From: Alphaproteobacteria bacterium
GTDB taxonomy: Bacteria > Pseudomonadota > Alphaproteobacteria > Rhizobiales > Xanthobacteraceae
Direction of reading: 5' to 3'
Assembly (NCBI GenBank): GCA_037200445.1
Contig: JBBCGH010000001.1
Location: forward strand, 3,038,001-3,102,000
Length of the DNA stretch: 64,000 bases
Of the stretch, positions 46,912 through 56,571 are shown in pieces; position 1 is the first letter of the stretch, and each line of letters opens with the position of its first letter. The notes under the pieces were generated by a model. It saw only the letters and a program-made list of their open reading frames with translations. It had not been told where the DNA came from and did not search any database. Position numbers and translations under genes: made by a program.

Positions 46912-48459
46912 CTATGGCCGCATCGCGGTCGCGACCGGACCCGGCTCGCGCAGTTTCGCGGTGAGATTCGCGAATTCACACAGCAGCGGCCGCGTGTCGC
47001 GCGGATCGATCATTTCCTCGATCAGGAATGTCTCGGCGGTGCGGAACGGCGAGCGATAACGGTTGAGCCGTTCCTCGATCTCGGCGCGCAGCTTGTCGCG
47101 ATCCGGCGCGGCATCAAGCTCGGCGCGATAGGCGGCCTCGATCCCGCCTTCGACCGGCAGTGAGCCCCAATCGCCAGATGGCCAGGCATAGCGATAGTGC
47201 AGTCGATGATGCGGCGTGTGCCCCGCACCCGCCACGCCGAACACCTTGCGGAGGATGATCGAGCAGAACGGCACCCGCGCCTGATAGATCGCGGCGAGCG
47301 CACGCGCGCCCTCCCGGATCGTGCCGGCCTTCTCGGCCTCGACGCCGATGACGAACCCGGGCACATCGACGAGGTGCACGATCGGCAGGTGGAACGTGTT
47401 CGCGAGGTCGACGAAGCGGGTGACCTTCTGCGAGGCGTCGGCGGTCCAGCCGCCGCCGTAGAAGTAAGGGTCGCTCGCCAGCACGGCGACCGGCCAACCG
47501 TCGAGCCGCGCGAGCGCGGTGACGACCGAGCCGCCGAATTTGCGCCCCATCTCGAACAGTGTGTCCTTGTCGACGATCGCGTTCAGGATGCGGCGCATGT
47601 CGTAGACCTTGCGCCGGTCGCGCGGCACCGCTTCGATCAGCCATGGGTCGCGCCGCGCCGCGTCGTCCGAAGGATCGATGCGCTCGGGTAGCTCGTACAC
47701 CGACGACGGCAGATACGAGAGAAAGCGCCTCGCCCGCGCGAACGCCTCGGCTTCGCTCTTGACGACCTCATCGACCGCGCCGGCGCGCGCATGAATGTCG
47801 GCGGCGCCAAGCTCGTCCTTGGTGATTGGCCCGCTGAGGCGCGCCACCACCGGCGGGCCCGCGATGAACATGTGCGAGATGCCCTCGACCATCACCGAGT
47901 AATGGCTGGTCGCGAGCCGCGCCGCGCCAAGCCCCGCGACCGAGCCGAGCCCCAGCGCCACGACCGGGACGGTACCCATGTTGGAAACCACCCAGTCCCA
48001 GGCCGGATTGGCAGGCACATAGGTGTAGCCCTGCGTCTCGATGGTCTTGACCGAGCCGCCGCCGCCGGTGCCGTCGATCAGCCGCACCAGCGGAATGCGC
48101 AGCTCGTTCGCCATCTGCTCGGATTGAACCTGCTTGCCCCGGATCGAGGCGTCGGCCGCGCCGCCGCGCACGGTGAAATCGTCGCCGCCGACCACGACCG
48201 TGCGCCCCTCGATGCGGCCGCGCCCGAACACGAAGTTGGCCGGCTGAAACGCCTCCATCGCGCCGTCGCCATCGTATTTCGCCCGGCCCGCGAGCGCGCC
48301 GATCTCGTGGAAGCTGCCGGGGTCGAGCAACAGGTCGATCCGCTCGCGCACCGTCAGGCGGCCGGCGTCATGCTGGCGCTTGACCTTGTCCGGCCCGCCC
48401 ATTTGCCGCGCGAGCACCTCGCGACGGCGCAGCTCTTCGATTTCGGATTCCCAGCCCAT
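46912..48459 (-). CDS. Acyl-CoA carboxylase carboxyltransferase subunit
   Basis: A 515-residue carboxyltransferase of the propionyl-/methylcrotonyl-CoA carboxylase beta family; it moves carboxylate from biotin to an acyl-CoA. The oxyanion segments GTGGGGSVKTIE and, in the C-terminal half, FVDLANTFHLPIVHLVDVPGFVIGVEAEKAGTIREGA are clear. A biotin-carrier gene lies divergently just upstream (53 bases apart). No biotin carboxylase is present in the window. Substrate class cannot be read. Confidence 0.92.
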   Translation of the reverse strand: MGWESEIEELRRREVLARQMGGPDKVKRQHDAGRLTVRERIDLLLDPGSFHEIGALAGRAKYDGDGAMEAFQPANFVFGRGRIEGRTVVVGGDDFTVRGGAADASIRGKQVQSEQMANELRIPLVRLIDGTGGGGSVKTIETQGYTYVPANPAWDWVVSNMGTVPVVALGLGSVAGLGAARLATSHYSVMVEGISHMFIAGPPVVARLSGPITKDELGAADIHARAGAVDEVVKSEAEAFARARRFLSYLPSSVYELPERIDPSDDAARRDPWLIEAVPRDRRKVYDMRRILNAIVDKDTLFEMGRKFGGSVVTALARLDGWPVAVLASDPYFYGGGWTADASQKVTRFVDLANTFHLPIVHLVDVPGFVIGVEAEKAGTIREGARALAAIYQARVPFCSIILRKVFGVAGAGHTPHHRLHYRYAWPSGDWGSLPVEGGIEAAYRAELDAAPDRDKLRAEIEERLNRYRSPFRTAETFLIEEMIDPRDTRPLLCEFANLTAKLREPGPVATAMRP

Positions 48460-48526
48460 GCCCGCCTCGACCGACCCAACGCGCGACTATAGCATTCCGG
48501 CGGCGAGCGACATGCGGGCAGGGGAC

Positions 48527-48748
48527 ATGGCGGAGATCAAGGTCAAGTCGGAGCTCAACGCGATCGTCTGGAAGATCGAGGTGGCAGCGGGAGCATCGGT
48601 GAATGCGGGCGACACCCTGATCATTCTGGAAGCCATGAAGATGGAAATCCCGGTCGCGGCGCCGCGCTCCGGCACGGTGCAGGCGATCCTCGTCAAAGAG
48701 GGCCAACAGGTTGCGGAAGGCCAGCCGCTCGCGGTGCTCGCGTTTTGA
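48527..48748 (+). CDS. Biotin carboxyl carrier (biotinyl-lipoyl domain) protein
   Basis: A 73-residue stand-alone biotinyl domain. The biotin site Lys38 is in the canonical EAMKME, with the usual half-repeat fold on both sides (IVWKIEVAAGASVNAGDTL, TVQAILVKEGQQVAEGQPL). It starts at the ATG at 48527; an upstream ATG at 48512 is possible. It probably serves the divergent carboxyltransferase. Detached biotin carriers are typical of this family of acyl-CoA carboxylases. Confidence 0.88.
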   Translation: MAEIKVKSELNAIVWKIEVAAGASVNAGDTLIILEAMKMEIPVAAPRSGTVQAILVKEGQQVAEGQPLAVLAF

Positions 48749-48877
48749 CATCCTCTGAATGAGGTATGCGGTTTGCCCGCGCCACGATTGCGCCGGAAAT
48801 CCGCCGGTTCCATTCCCTACAGGTGCCGCAGAGGAAGGATAACTCCCGGGACAAGGGCGTCGTAGGGAGACAGCTCC

Positions 48878-49960
48878 ATGCATCGCAGAGCATTGCTTGC
48901 GCTGGCGGCTTCGTCGCTGGCGAGCCTGACATTTTGTCCGGCATACGCGGACGAATATCGCGTCACCGGGCCCATCGTTCACGAAAATCTCGCGATCTAT
49001 CTGGTGCACGGCAAATCCGCGGCGGGTCCAGTGCCGCTGACGCTCGAAGAGGCGCTCGCCAAACGCGCCGTGAAGGTGCACGAGACCGGCAACGTAAACG
49101 AGCTGCAGATCGAGAACCTCGGCACCGGCGAGGTCTTCGTGCAGTCCGGCGACATCGTGAAGGGCGGGCAGCAGGATCGCGTGCTCAGCATCAGTCTGGT
49201 GCTCCCGCCGAAATCAGGCCGCATCAATATCGCGTCGTTCTGTGTCGAGCAGGGCCGCTGGACCGCGCGCGGCCGGGAGGACGTGAAGACGTTCGCGACC
49301 GCCGCCTCGTCGATTCCGTCACGCGAGGCGAAGATCGCCATGAGAGCGCCGGTGCCCGCCACCGAGCCCACTTCCACGGCGCAAATCAATCCACTGTCGA
49401 GCCTCTCGCCGCGTCGGACGACCGCCTACACGGGGGAAGACACCGGCCAGCGGCAACAGGAAGTCTGGCGCAGGGTGCGCCGCGTACAGGACTCGCTTTC
49501 GGACAACGTCGGGGCGCGGGTCCAGGCGCTGGCCTCCGAGACCAGCCTCCAGCTCGCGCTGGAAAATGAAAAGCTCAAGGATGCCCAGGCGGCGTATCTC
49601 AAGGCTTTGAAGAGCAGCGGGGAGGAGGACGATGACATCGTCGGCTATGTCTTCGCCGTGAATGGCAAGCTCAACAGCGCGGAAGTCTATCCGTCGAACG
49701 GCCTGTTCCGGAAGATGTGGCCGAAGCTCTTGCAGGCGAGCGTCACCGAGGCGATCAGTCACAAGAAAGCTGACAACGATGCGCCGCCGGCGGGCGATGT
49801 CGCGCTCGCCTTCCTTGACGACGCCGCAAAGGGCAAGGCGACGGAGCGTCCGCTTCCGGCCGAAGTGCGTCTCGAAGTACGCGACGCCGACAAGGCGTTC
49901 TATTTCGAGACACGGCGCGCGAGTGGCGCCTTCGTGCATCGCAGCTACCTCGCGAAATGA
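48878..49960 (+). CDS. Secreted ARPP-1-like domain protein
   Basis: A 360-residue protein with a signal peptide (LLALAASSLASLTFCPAYA), so periplasmic. The body matches the ARPP-1 domain by its VHENLAIYLVHG opening, VFVQSGDIVKGGQQDRVLS and the basic/aromatic end. A charged alpha-helical segment (QQEVWRRVRRVQDSLSD to ENEKLKDAQAAYLKAL) lies in the middle. The domain is of unknown function. A strong hairpin follows its stop (49968-49996). Confidence 0.65.
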   Translation: MHRRALLALAASSLASLTFCPAYADEYRVTGPIVHENLAIYLVHGKSAAGPVPLTLEEALAKRAVKVHETGNVNELQIENLGTGEVFVQSGDIVKGGQQDRVLSISLVLPPKSGRINIASFCVEQGRWTARGREDVKTFATAASSIPSREAKIAMRAPVPATEPTSTAQINPLSSLSPRRTTAYTGEDTGQRQQEVWRRVRRVQDSLSDNVGARVQALASETSLQLALENEKLKDAQAAYLKALKSSGEEDDDIVGYVFAVNGKLNSAEVYPSNGLFRKMWPKLLQASVTEAISHKKADNDAPPAGDVALAFLDDAAKGKATERPLPAEVRLEVRDADKAFYFETRRASGAFVHRSYLAK

Positions 49961-49967
49961 GGCTGCG

Positions 49968-49996
49968 GCCCACCGTGGGAGCGACCCACGGTGGGC
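49968..49996 (+). terminator. Hairpin after the ARPP-1-like gene
   Basis: Arms gcccaccgtggg and cccacggtgggc pair perfectly over 12 bases around a 5-base loop, eight bases after the stop. No clear T-run follows, so rho-independent termination is likely but weak. Confidence 0.65.
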
Positions 49997-50078
49997 TGGT
50001 ATCGCAAGACCTGGAGGTGCTTATCCGCCGCATCACGTTCTGCTAATGAACACGTGTTGTGAGGCGGAAAGTACCTTC

Positions 50079-51041
50079 ATGAGTCCAGCAAGTTCCGGCG
50101 GCAGCCAGCTTCAGCGGGCGATCGCGTCCGGCCGGTTCGTGATCACGGCCGAGATCACGCCCCCGGTGTCGTGCAATCGCGACGACGTGCTCGCCAAGGC
50201 GCTGCCGCTGAAAGGTCTCGCGGATGCGGTGAACGTGACCGACGGGGCCGGCGCGCGCGCGCATCTCGGCGCGCAGGCGGCCGCGATGATCCTGCTCTCG
50301 AGCGACATCGAGCCCGTGCTGCAGCTCACCTGCCGCGATCGCAACCGGCTCGCGCTGCAAAGCGACCTGCTCGGCGCAGCAGCGCTCGGCATTCGCAACC
50401 TGCTGGTGCTGCGCGGCGACGATCCGACCGCCGGCGACCAGCCCGATGCAAAGCCCGTGTTCGATCTCGATTCCGGCGCACTGATCCAGACCGCCGTCGG
50501 CATCCGCGATCGCGGCGAACTGCCCTCCGGCCGCAAGGTGACGGGCAAGGCCGAGTTCTTCATCGGCGCCGCCGACATGCCGATCGATCCGCCGAGAGAC
50601 TGGCAGCCGAAGAGCCTCAAGGGCAAGATCGCGGCCGGCGCGCAGTTCGCACAGACCCAGTTCTGCATGGATATCGAAGTGGTGCGCCGTTACGTGGCGC
50701 GGCTCGCGCAGGATGGCCTGACCGATCGCATTGCGCTGCTCATCGGCGTGGTGCCGCTCAAGTCCGGACGCTCGGCGCGCTGGATCAAGGAGCACCTCTA
50801 CGGGGCGATCATTCCCGACCACATCGTGGAGCGGCTGGAATATTCCGGCGACCCCGCGGCTGAAGGCAAACAGATCTGCGTCGATTTCATCGAGCAGCTC
50901 GCGACCGTGCCGGGCGTCGCGGGCGCGCACGTGATGGCGCCGAACCATGAGGCTGCCATCCCGGACGTGATCGCGCGCGCCCGCAGCCTGGTGAAGGACC
51001 GGGCCGGCGCAAAACCGGCAAAAATCCGGTCGCGCGCTTAG
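50079..51041 (+). CDS. Methylenetetrahydrofolate reductase family protein
   Basis: A 320-residue TIM-barrel protein of the MetF family, FAD-linked. FVITAEITPPVSCNRDDVLAKA is the N-terminal strand, ADAVNVTDGAGARAHLGAQAAAMILL the cofactor/substrate part, and LVLRGDDPTAGDQPDAKPVFDLDS and GAQFAQTQFCMDIEVVRRYV (QTQ motif) are conserved. It is somewhat longer than classic MetF and may act on another folate, as in C1-pathway MetF2. The ATG at 50079 was preferred to 50046 on ribosome-site grounds (gaggcggaaag). Confidence 0.85.
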   Translation: MSPASSGGSQLQRAIASGRFVITAEITPPVSCNRDDVLAKALPLKGLADAVNVTDGAGARAHLGAQAAAMILLSSDIEPVLQLTCRDRNRLALQSDLLGAAALGIRNLLVLRGDDPTAGDQPDAKPVFDLDSGALIQTAVGIRDRGELPSGRKVTGKAEFFIGAADMPIDPPRDWQPKSLKGKIAAGAQFAQTQFCMDIEVVRRYVARLAQDGLTDRIALLIGVVPLKSGRSARWIKEHLYGAIIPDHIVERLEYSGDPAAEGKQICVDFIEQLATVPGVAGAHVMAPNHEAAIPDVIARARSLVKDRAGAKPAKIRSRA

Positions 51042-52420
51042 GGTTTCTCGTCGAAGACTGTGCGCAGCGCCGGGTTGAGCGCCAGCATCGCGATGCCTGC
51101 GGCGCCCGCGATAGCCGCCATCATCAGGAAGAAGTTCGGCTTCGCCATCGTGCTCCAGAAGCCGCCGAGCCAACCGCCAAGCACATCGCCTGGGAAGGTG
51201 GCGGCGAACCAAAGTCCCATCATGAGCGAGAGCACGCGCGGCGGGGCGAGCCGCGAGATCAGCGTGAGACCGACGGGGGCGAGGTGCAGCTCCCCGATTG
51301 TCACGATCGTGAAGTAGCCCACAAGCCACAATGGGCTTGCCTTTGCGTCCCGCGCGAGCCCCGAGGCTGCCAGCACCATCACGAGGTTGGCGAGCGCAAT
51401 GCAGAGGAACGCGAAGGCGAGCTTCGCGATCGTCGACATGTCGCGGCCGACTTTGGCCTGGACCGCCCAAAGCTTGATCAGGATCGGTGTGAAAATGAAG
51501 ATCATCAGCGGGTTGAGCGCGAGAAACCAGGTGGTCGGGATTTCACCCGTCCAGAAACCGAGATCGACGCGGCGTTCGGTGTAGTCCTCGACCCACAGCA
51601 GAAGCGTGTTGCTTTGCTGGTCGTAGGTCGCCCAGAAGAAGACGACCAGCGCGAACACGCAGAGCAGCGCGACGATTGCGCGCCGCTCCTCCGGGTTGAA
51701 TGGTTTCGTTTCGATATGGGCAGCTCGCGCGCGGTGCAGTTCGTCGGGCGGCAGCCAGCGCAGCCCATGCAGGTAGATCGCGGTGCCGATGAGCATTCCG
51801 ATGCCGGCTGCGCCGAATCCGTAGTGCCACCCGACTTCGACACCGAGCGTGCCGCAGACGAGCGGCGCCAGGAAGGCACCGATGTTGATACCCACGTAAT
51901 AGATGGAAAAGGCGCGCAGCCTGCGCGGATCGTCCCTCTCATAGAGCGAGCCGACTTGTGTCGACACATTCGGCTTGAACGCGCCGATGCCGAGGATGAG
52001 GCAAAAAAGCGCGAAGAACAGCAGCGCCTCGAACATCATCAGGAAATGGCCGGCGGCCATCAGCAGCGCGCCCACGACGGCCGTCGCGCGCTGGCCGAAG
52101 ACCCTGTCGGCGAGGTAGCCCCCGAGGATCGGCGTGAAATAGGCAAGCCCCGTGTAGATGCCGAAGATTTGCGAGGCGAGCGGCTGGGGGCCGAGCGGGC
52201 CGAATACGCTTTCCAGCGCGCCCTTCACGGCTTGATAGCCGATGATGGTCTGCGCATGCTCGGGCAGCAGCAGGTGCTTCACCAGATAGAGCACCAGCAG
52301 CGAAGCCATGCCGAAGTAGGAGAAGCGCTCCCACATCTCGGTCGCAAACAGCACCGTCAGCCCCTTCGGATGGCCAAGGAAGTGCGTGTGCTTGATTTTC
52401 GGGGAATGTCGGTCGGACAT
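51038..52420 (-). CDS. POT/PTR-family peptide:H+ symporter
   Basis: A 460-residue major-facilitator carrier for di- and tripeptides. The ExxER proton-coupling motif appears as EMWERFSYFGM, and the loops TPILGGYLADRVFGQ and FSIYYVGINIGAFLAPLVCGTLG are typical. It starts at the ATG at 52420. It is divergent from the M24 peptidase gene with 68 bases between, so both may be co-regulated. Its 3' end overlaps the MTHFR gene stop by four bases. Confidence 0.9.
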   Translation of the reverse strand: MSDRHSPKIKHTHFLGHPKGLTVLFATEMWERFSYFGMASLLVLYLVKHLLLPEHAQTIIGYQAVKGALESVFGPLGPQPLASQIFGIYTGLAYFTPILGGYLADRVFGQRATAVVGALLMAAGHFLMMFEALLFFALFCLILGIGAFKPNVSTQVGSLYERDDPRRLRAFSIYYVGINIGAFLAPLVCGTLGVEVGWHYGFGAAGIGMLIGTAIYLHGLRWLPPDELHRARAAHIETKPFNPEERRAIVALLCVFALVVFFWATYDQQSNTLLLWVEDYTERRVDLGFWTGEIPTTWFLALNPLMIFIFTPILIKLWAVQAKVGRDMSTIAKLAFAFLCIALANLVMVLAASGLARDAKASPLWLVGYFTIVTIGELHLAPVGLTLISRLAPPRVLSLMMGLWFAATFPGDVLGGWLGGFWSTMAKPNFFLMMAAIAGAAGIAMLALNPALRTVFDEKP

Positions 52421-52488
52421 GGGGGCCGGTTTTCCGCGCCGCATTACCGGCTATAATCGCCGCACACACAAGAGAACGAGGAACGAAC

Positions 52489-53667
52489 ATGGCCGGCCTG
52501 GCAATTCCCTTTGACGCAAATCGGCTCGATCGCCTGATGGACGAGGCCGGTATGGACGTGCTGCTCGTGACCTCGAAGCACAATGTGCAATATCTGCTCG
52601 GCGGGCACCGCTCGATCTTCTTCGACTACATGGATGCGATGGGGCTGAGCCGCTATCTGCCCATCATGGTCTATCCGAAGGGCAAGCCCGAGAAGGCCGC
52701 CTATTTCGGCCATCGGCTGGAGAATTTTCAGCATCAGGTGAAGCCGTTCTGGGTCACGGAGGTGCAGGCGAACTCCTCCGGATCGCTCGATACGATGAAG
52801 AAGGCGACCGACTATCTCAAGCGCTCGGGCGTTCCGGCGAAGCGGATCGGGATCGAAACAACCTTCATGCCGCTGGACGCCGGCACGGCGCTGGAAAGCG
52901 CGATGCCCGACAGCGAGACCAAGGATGCGCTGGTGGTGCTGGAGCGTCAGCGGCTGCGCAAATCGCCGCAGGAACTGGCGATGCTGAAAGAGTCATCCGA
53001 GAAGGTCATCGACGCGATGCTGGCGACGATCGCGCAACACGGCCCGGGTTCGACCAAAGCCGAGATCACCGAAACGCTGCGCCGCGAGGAGGTTAATCGC
53101 GGGCTGACCTTCGAGTACTGCCTGATCGCCGCCGGCAATAGCCACAACCGTGCGCCGTCGCCGCAGCGCTGGGAGAAGGGGGACGTGCTCTCGGTCGATT
53201 CGGGCGCCAACTATCATGGCTACATCGGCGATCTCGCCCGCATGGCGATCCTCGGCGAGCCGGACGCAGAGCTTGAGGACCTGCTCGGCGAGATCGAGAC
53301 GATCCAGCGCGCCGCGTTCAAGCCCGTCAGGGCGGGCGCGATGGGCGGCGAGATCTATGCGGCGGGCGAGGCCTTGGTGGCGAAATCGAAGCTGCACAAC
53401 AATCTGGAATTCCTCGCGCACGGCATGGGGCTCGTCAGCCACGAGGCGCCGCACCTGACCAACACGGGGCCGGTGCCGTACACGGACGAGGACGCGCATC
53501 GCCCGCTCGAGGCCGGCATGGTGATTTCGGTCGAGACGACCCTCAAGCATCCCTCGCGCGGCTTCATCAAGCTGGAAGACACGATCGCCGTGAATGACAC
53601 GGGCTTCGAGATCTTCGGCGAAGGCGCCCGCGGGTGGAATCGCGGCGGAACGGCGGCGGGCAACTAA
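52489..53667 (+). CDS. M24-family metallopeptidase (Xaa-Pro-type)
   Basis: A 392-residue creatinase/aminopeptidase-fold enzyme that cuts an N-terminal residue before proline or a related substrate. The creatinase N-terminal domain (about 1-150) is followed by the pita-bread domain with all metal ligands: Asp in [18 protein letters not shown], His in [15 protein letters not shown], Glu in VISVETT and IKLEDT. It faces the peptide carrier gene and sits next to a peptide ABC importer, so a peptide-catabolic role is likely. Confidence 0.9.
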   Translation: MAGLAIPFDANRLDRLMDEAGMDVLLVTSKHNVQYLLGGHRSIFFDYMDAMGLSRYLPIMVYPKGKPEKAAYFGHRLENFQHQVKPFWVTEVQANSSGSLDTMKKATDYLKRSGVPAKRIGIETTFMPLDAGTALESAMPDSETKDALVVLERQRLRKSPQELAMLKESSEKVIDAMLATIAQHGPGSTKAEITETLRREEVNRGLTFEYCLIAAGNSHNRAPSPQRWEKGDVLSVDSGANYHGYIGDLARMAILGEPDAELEDLLGEIETIQRAAFKPVRAGAMGGEIYAAGEALVAKSKLHNNLEFLAHGMGLVSHEAPHLTNTGPVPYTDEDAHRPLEAGMVISVETTLKHPSRGFIKLEDTIAVNDTGFEIFGEGARGWNRGGTAAGN

Positions 53668-54638
53668 CTGCGAAGGTGACACGCCGCCCAGTGGCCGTCG
53701 CGCTTCTTCTCCAGCGGGGGGACTTCCGTGGAGCAAAGCGGCAGCTTGCGGATCGGGCAGCGGGTGTGGAAGTGACAGCCGGTGGGCGGCCGCATCGGGC
53801 TCGGCACCTCGCCCTGGAGTACGATGCGCTTGCGTCGCGCCTTCGGGTCGGTGACCGGCACGGCCGAGAGCAGCGCCTCGGTGTAGGGGTGCAGCGGCGT
53901 GGTGTAGAGATCGTGCGCCGATGCGATCTCGACGATGCGGCCGAGATACATCACGGCGACACGCATGCTGATGTGCTCGACCACCGAGAGATCGTGCGCG
54001 ATGAACAGGTAGGTCAGCCCGAATTTCTGCTGCAGGTCTTCGAGCAGGTTGATCACCTGCGCCTGGATCGACACGTCGAGTGCCGAGACCGGTTCGTCGC
54101 ATATGATCAGCTTCGGCTCGACCGCGAGCGCGCGCGCAATGCCGATGCGCTGGCGCTGCCCGCCGGAGAATTCGTGCGGATAGCGGCGCATATGGTCGGG
54201 CTGCAGGCCGACGGTCTCGAGCAGCTCGACCACGCGTTCGGTGAAGGCCTGCCGGCTCGGTGCAAGTCTGTGGATGGTGAGCGCCTCGCCGATGATCGCG
54301 CCGACCGTCATGCGCGGGTTCAGGGACGCGAACGGGTCCTGGAAAATGATCTGCATGTCGCGGCAGAGCGAACGGAATTCCGCGATGCCGAGCGCCGTCA
54401 CATTGCGCCCTTCGAACCAGACCTCGCCGGCGGTCGGCTCGATCAGCCGCAGGATGCAGCGGCCGGTGGTCGACTTGCCGGAGCCGGATTCGCCGACCAG
54501 CCCGAGCGTCTCGCCCGCACCGATGTCGAAACTGACACGATCGACCGCATGAACGGTATCGGCGTCGCGGCCGAGGAACCCGCCGCCGACCGTGAAGTTC
54601 TTCATCAGGTCTTTGACGCGCAGCAGCGGCTCGGTCAT
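53664..54638 (-). CDS. Oligopeptide/dipeptide ABC transporter ATP-binding protein (DppF/OppF-like)
   Basis: A 324-residue ATPase. [24 protein letters not shown] starts it at 54638; Walker [11 protein letters not shown]-loop [12 protein letters not shown], signature [15 protein letters not shown] and Walker [13 protein letters not shown] are present. The C-terminal oligopeptide-type extension [17 protein letters not shown] follows. Its ATG overlaps the stop of the partner ATPase by four bases. Last gene of the five-gene operon. Confidence 0.93.
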   Translation of the reverse strand: MTEPLLRVKDLMKNFTVGGGFLGRDADTVHAVDRVSFDIGAGETLGLVGESGSGKSTTGRCILRLIEPTAGEVWFEGRNVTALGIAEFRSLCRDMQIIFQDPFASLNPRMTVGAIIGEALTIHRLAPSRQAFTERVVELLETVGLQPDHMRRYPHEFSGGQRQRIGIARALAVEPKLIICDEPVSALDVSIQAQVINLLEDLQQKFGLTYLFIAHDLSVVEHISMRVAVMYLGRIVEIASAHDLYTTPLHPYTEALLSAVPVTDPKARRKRIVLQGEVPSPMRPPTGCHFHTRCPIRKLPLCSTEVPPLEKKRDGHWAACHLRS

Positions 54639-55636
54639 TGGGCGGCCACCAGTTCGTCCTGCACCAGTACGCAGGCCACCTTGTGTCCGCCGCCGATGTC
54701 GATCAGCGGTGGGACGGCCTCGCGGCATTTCGCCATCGCGTAACGGCAGCGCGCGGCAAAGCGGCAGCCGGGTGGCGGCCGCAGCAGGCTCGGCACCACG
54801 CCGGGGATCGCTTCCAGACGCGCCTTGTGGGTCGCGGCAGTGTCGATGCGCGGGATCGAGCGGATCAGCCCTTGCGTGTAGGGGTGGCGCGGGTTCGCGA
54901 ACAGCGCCTCGACCGGCGCCTCCTCGATCACCTTGCCGGCATACATCACGACGACCCGCTGCGCGGTCTCGGCGACCACGCCCATCGCGTGGGTGATCAG
55001 CATGATCGCCATCCCGAAGCGCTCTTTCATGTCCTGCAGCAGTTCGAGGATTTGGGCCTGGATGGTGACGTCGAGCGCGGTGGTCGGCTCGTCCGCGATC
55101 AGGAGCTTGGGATTGCAGGAGAGCGCCATTGCGATCATGACGCGCTGGCGCATCCCGCCGGAAAACTGGTGCGGAAAGTCGTTGAAGCGCTTTTCTGGAT
55201 TGGGGATCTGCACGAGGCGCAGCATCTCGACCGTCTTGTCGATCCCGGCCTTGCGGCCAAGGCCCTCGTGTTTGCGCAGCACCTCGGCGATCTGCTCGCC
55301 GATGGTATAGACCGGATTGAGCGAGGTCATCGGCTCCTGGAACACCATCGCGATGTCTCTGGCGCGGATGCGATCCATCTCTTTGGTATCGACCGGCACG
55401 AGATCGCGGCCCTGATAGAGGATTTCGCCTGCGACGATCTTTCCGGGGGGCATCGGGATCAGCTTCAGCACCGACATCGCGGTGACGGTCTTGCCGCACC
55501 CGGACTCGCCGACCACGCCGAGCGTCTCGCCGCGTCCGATCGAGAGGTCGACGCCATCGACCGCCTGCACCACGCCGTCGTCAGTCGCGAAGTGCGTTCT
55601 CAAGCCGCGGATTTCGAGCAGCGGCGGAGCCATCAC
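54635..55636 (-). CDS. Oligopeptide/dipeptide ABC transporter ATP-binding protein (DppD/OppD-like)
   Basis: A 333-residue ATPase with Walker [10 protein letters not shown]-loop [12 protein letters not shown], signature [15 protein letters not shown], Walker [13 protein letters not shown] and the C-terminal oligopeptide extension [15 protein letters not shown]. It overlaps its permease neighbour by four bases upstream and its ATPase partner downstream. Confidence 0.93.
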   Translation of the reverse strand: MMAPPLLEIRGLRTHFATDDGVVQAVDGVDLSIGRGETLGVVGESGCGKTVTAMSVLKLIPMPPGKIVAGEILYQGRDLVPVDTKEMDRIRARDIAMVFQEPMTSLNPVYTIGEQIAEVLRKHEGLGRKAGIDKTVEMLRLVQIPNPEKRFNDFPHQFSGGMRQRVMIAMALSCNPKLLIADEPTTALDVTIQAQILELLQDMKERFGMAIMLITHAMGVVAETAQRVVVMYAGKVIEEAPVEALFANPRHPYTQGLIRSIPRIDTAATHKARLEAIPGVVPSLLRPPPGCRFAARCRYAMAKCREAVPPLIDIGGGHKVACVLVQDELVAAQ

Positions 55637-56571
55637 ATCACCTTGCGCGGATCGAGCGCGTCGCGCAGGCCGTCGCCGATGAAGTTGATGGTGAGCACGG
55701 TGAGGAAGATCGCGGCGCCCGGGAACAGCGCCCAGTGCGGCGCGATGTCGAGATAGTCCTTGGCGTCATAAAGAATGCGGCCCCAGGTCGGGATGTCGGG
55801 CGGGAAGCCGAGGCCGAGGAACGAAAGCGTCGATTCCGCGATGATCGCGGCGGCAACATCGATCGTTGCCGCGACGATCACGGGCCCGAGCGCGTTCGGC
55901 AGGATATGGCGCACCACCTGGCGCGCCTTGCTGGCGCCGAGCGCGCGCGCCGCCTCGACGAATTCCTTCTCGCGCAGTGAGAGAAATTGCGCGCGCACCA
56001 GCCGCGCAACCGGCATCCAGCGCAGACCGCCGATCACGATGACAATCATGATGAAGACGCCGCCCTCGACACCAAAGGCAGCTTTTAGCGAGTCACGGAA
56101 GAGATAGATCACGAGCAGAAGGAGGGGCAATGCGGGGAGGGAGAGGAACAGGTCGGTGAGCCACATCAGCGCCGGCCCGACCCAGCGGCGCGACATGCCG
56201 GCGGTCGCGCCGATCAGCGTGCCGAGCAGCATTGCAACCGTCATGGCGGAGAGCCCGACCGCGAGCGAGATGCGTCCGCCGTAGAGCATGCGCGCGAGCA
56301 GGTCCTGCCCGAGATCGTCGGTTCCGAAGGGGTGCGACCATGAGGGCGGCTCCATGCGCGCCGCAAAGTCGATGTCGTTGATCGCAACCCGCCACACGAA
56401 CGGCCCCAAGACGATCGCCAGGATCATCGCGAGCAGGATGATGGCGCTCGCGAAGGCGAGCCGGTGGCGGCGGAAGCGCCGCCAGGCGTCGAGCCACGGC
56501 GAGAACGGCCGCACCTTGCGCGGGCCCGCGGCCATGTCAGCCGAGGGTGATGCGAGGATCGAGCCATCCAT
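55633..56571 (-). CDS. Peptide ABC transporter permease (DppC/OppC-like)
   Basis: A 312-residue permease: AWRRFRRHRLAFASAIILLAMIL at the N-terminus, HPFGTDDLGQDLLARMLYGGRISL and an EAA-type loop EFVEAARALGASKARQVVRHILPNALGPVIV. The start is uncertain: the ATG at 56571 overlaps the upstream permease by 35 bases, while an ATG at 56535 (MAAGPRKV) follows its stop directly; both are in frame. Confidence 0.9.
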   Translation of the reverse strand: MDGSILASPSADMAAGPRKVRPFSPWLDAWRRFRRHRLAFASAIILLAMILAIVLGPFVWRVAINDIDFAARMEPPSWSHPFGTDDLGQDLLARMLYGGRISLAVGLSAMTVAMLLGTLIGATAGMSRRWVGPALMWLTDLFLSLPALPLLLLVIYLFRDSLKAAFGVEGGVFIMIVIVIGGLRWMPVARLVRAQFLSLREKEFVEAARALGASKARQVVRHILPNALGPVIVAATIDVAAAIIAESTLSFLGLGFPPDIPTWGRILYDAKDYLDIAPHWALFPGAAIFLTVLTINFIGDGLRDALDPRKVM

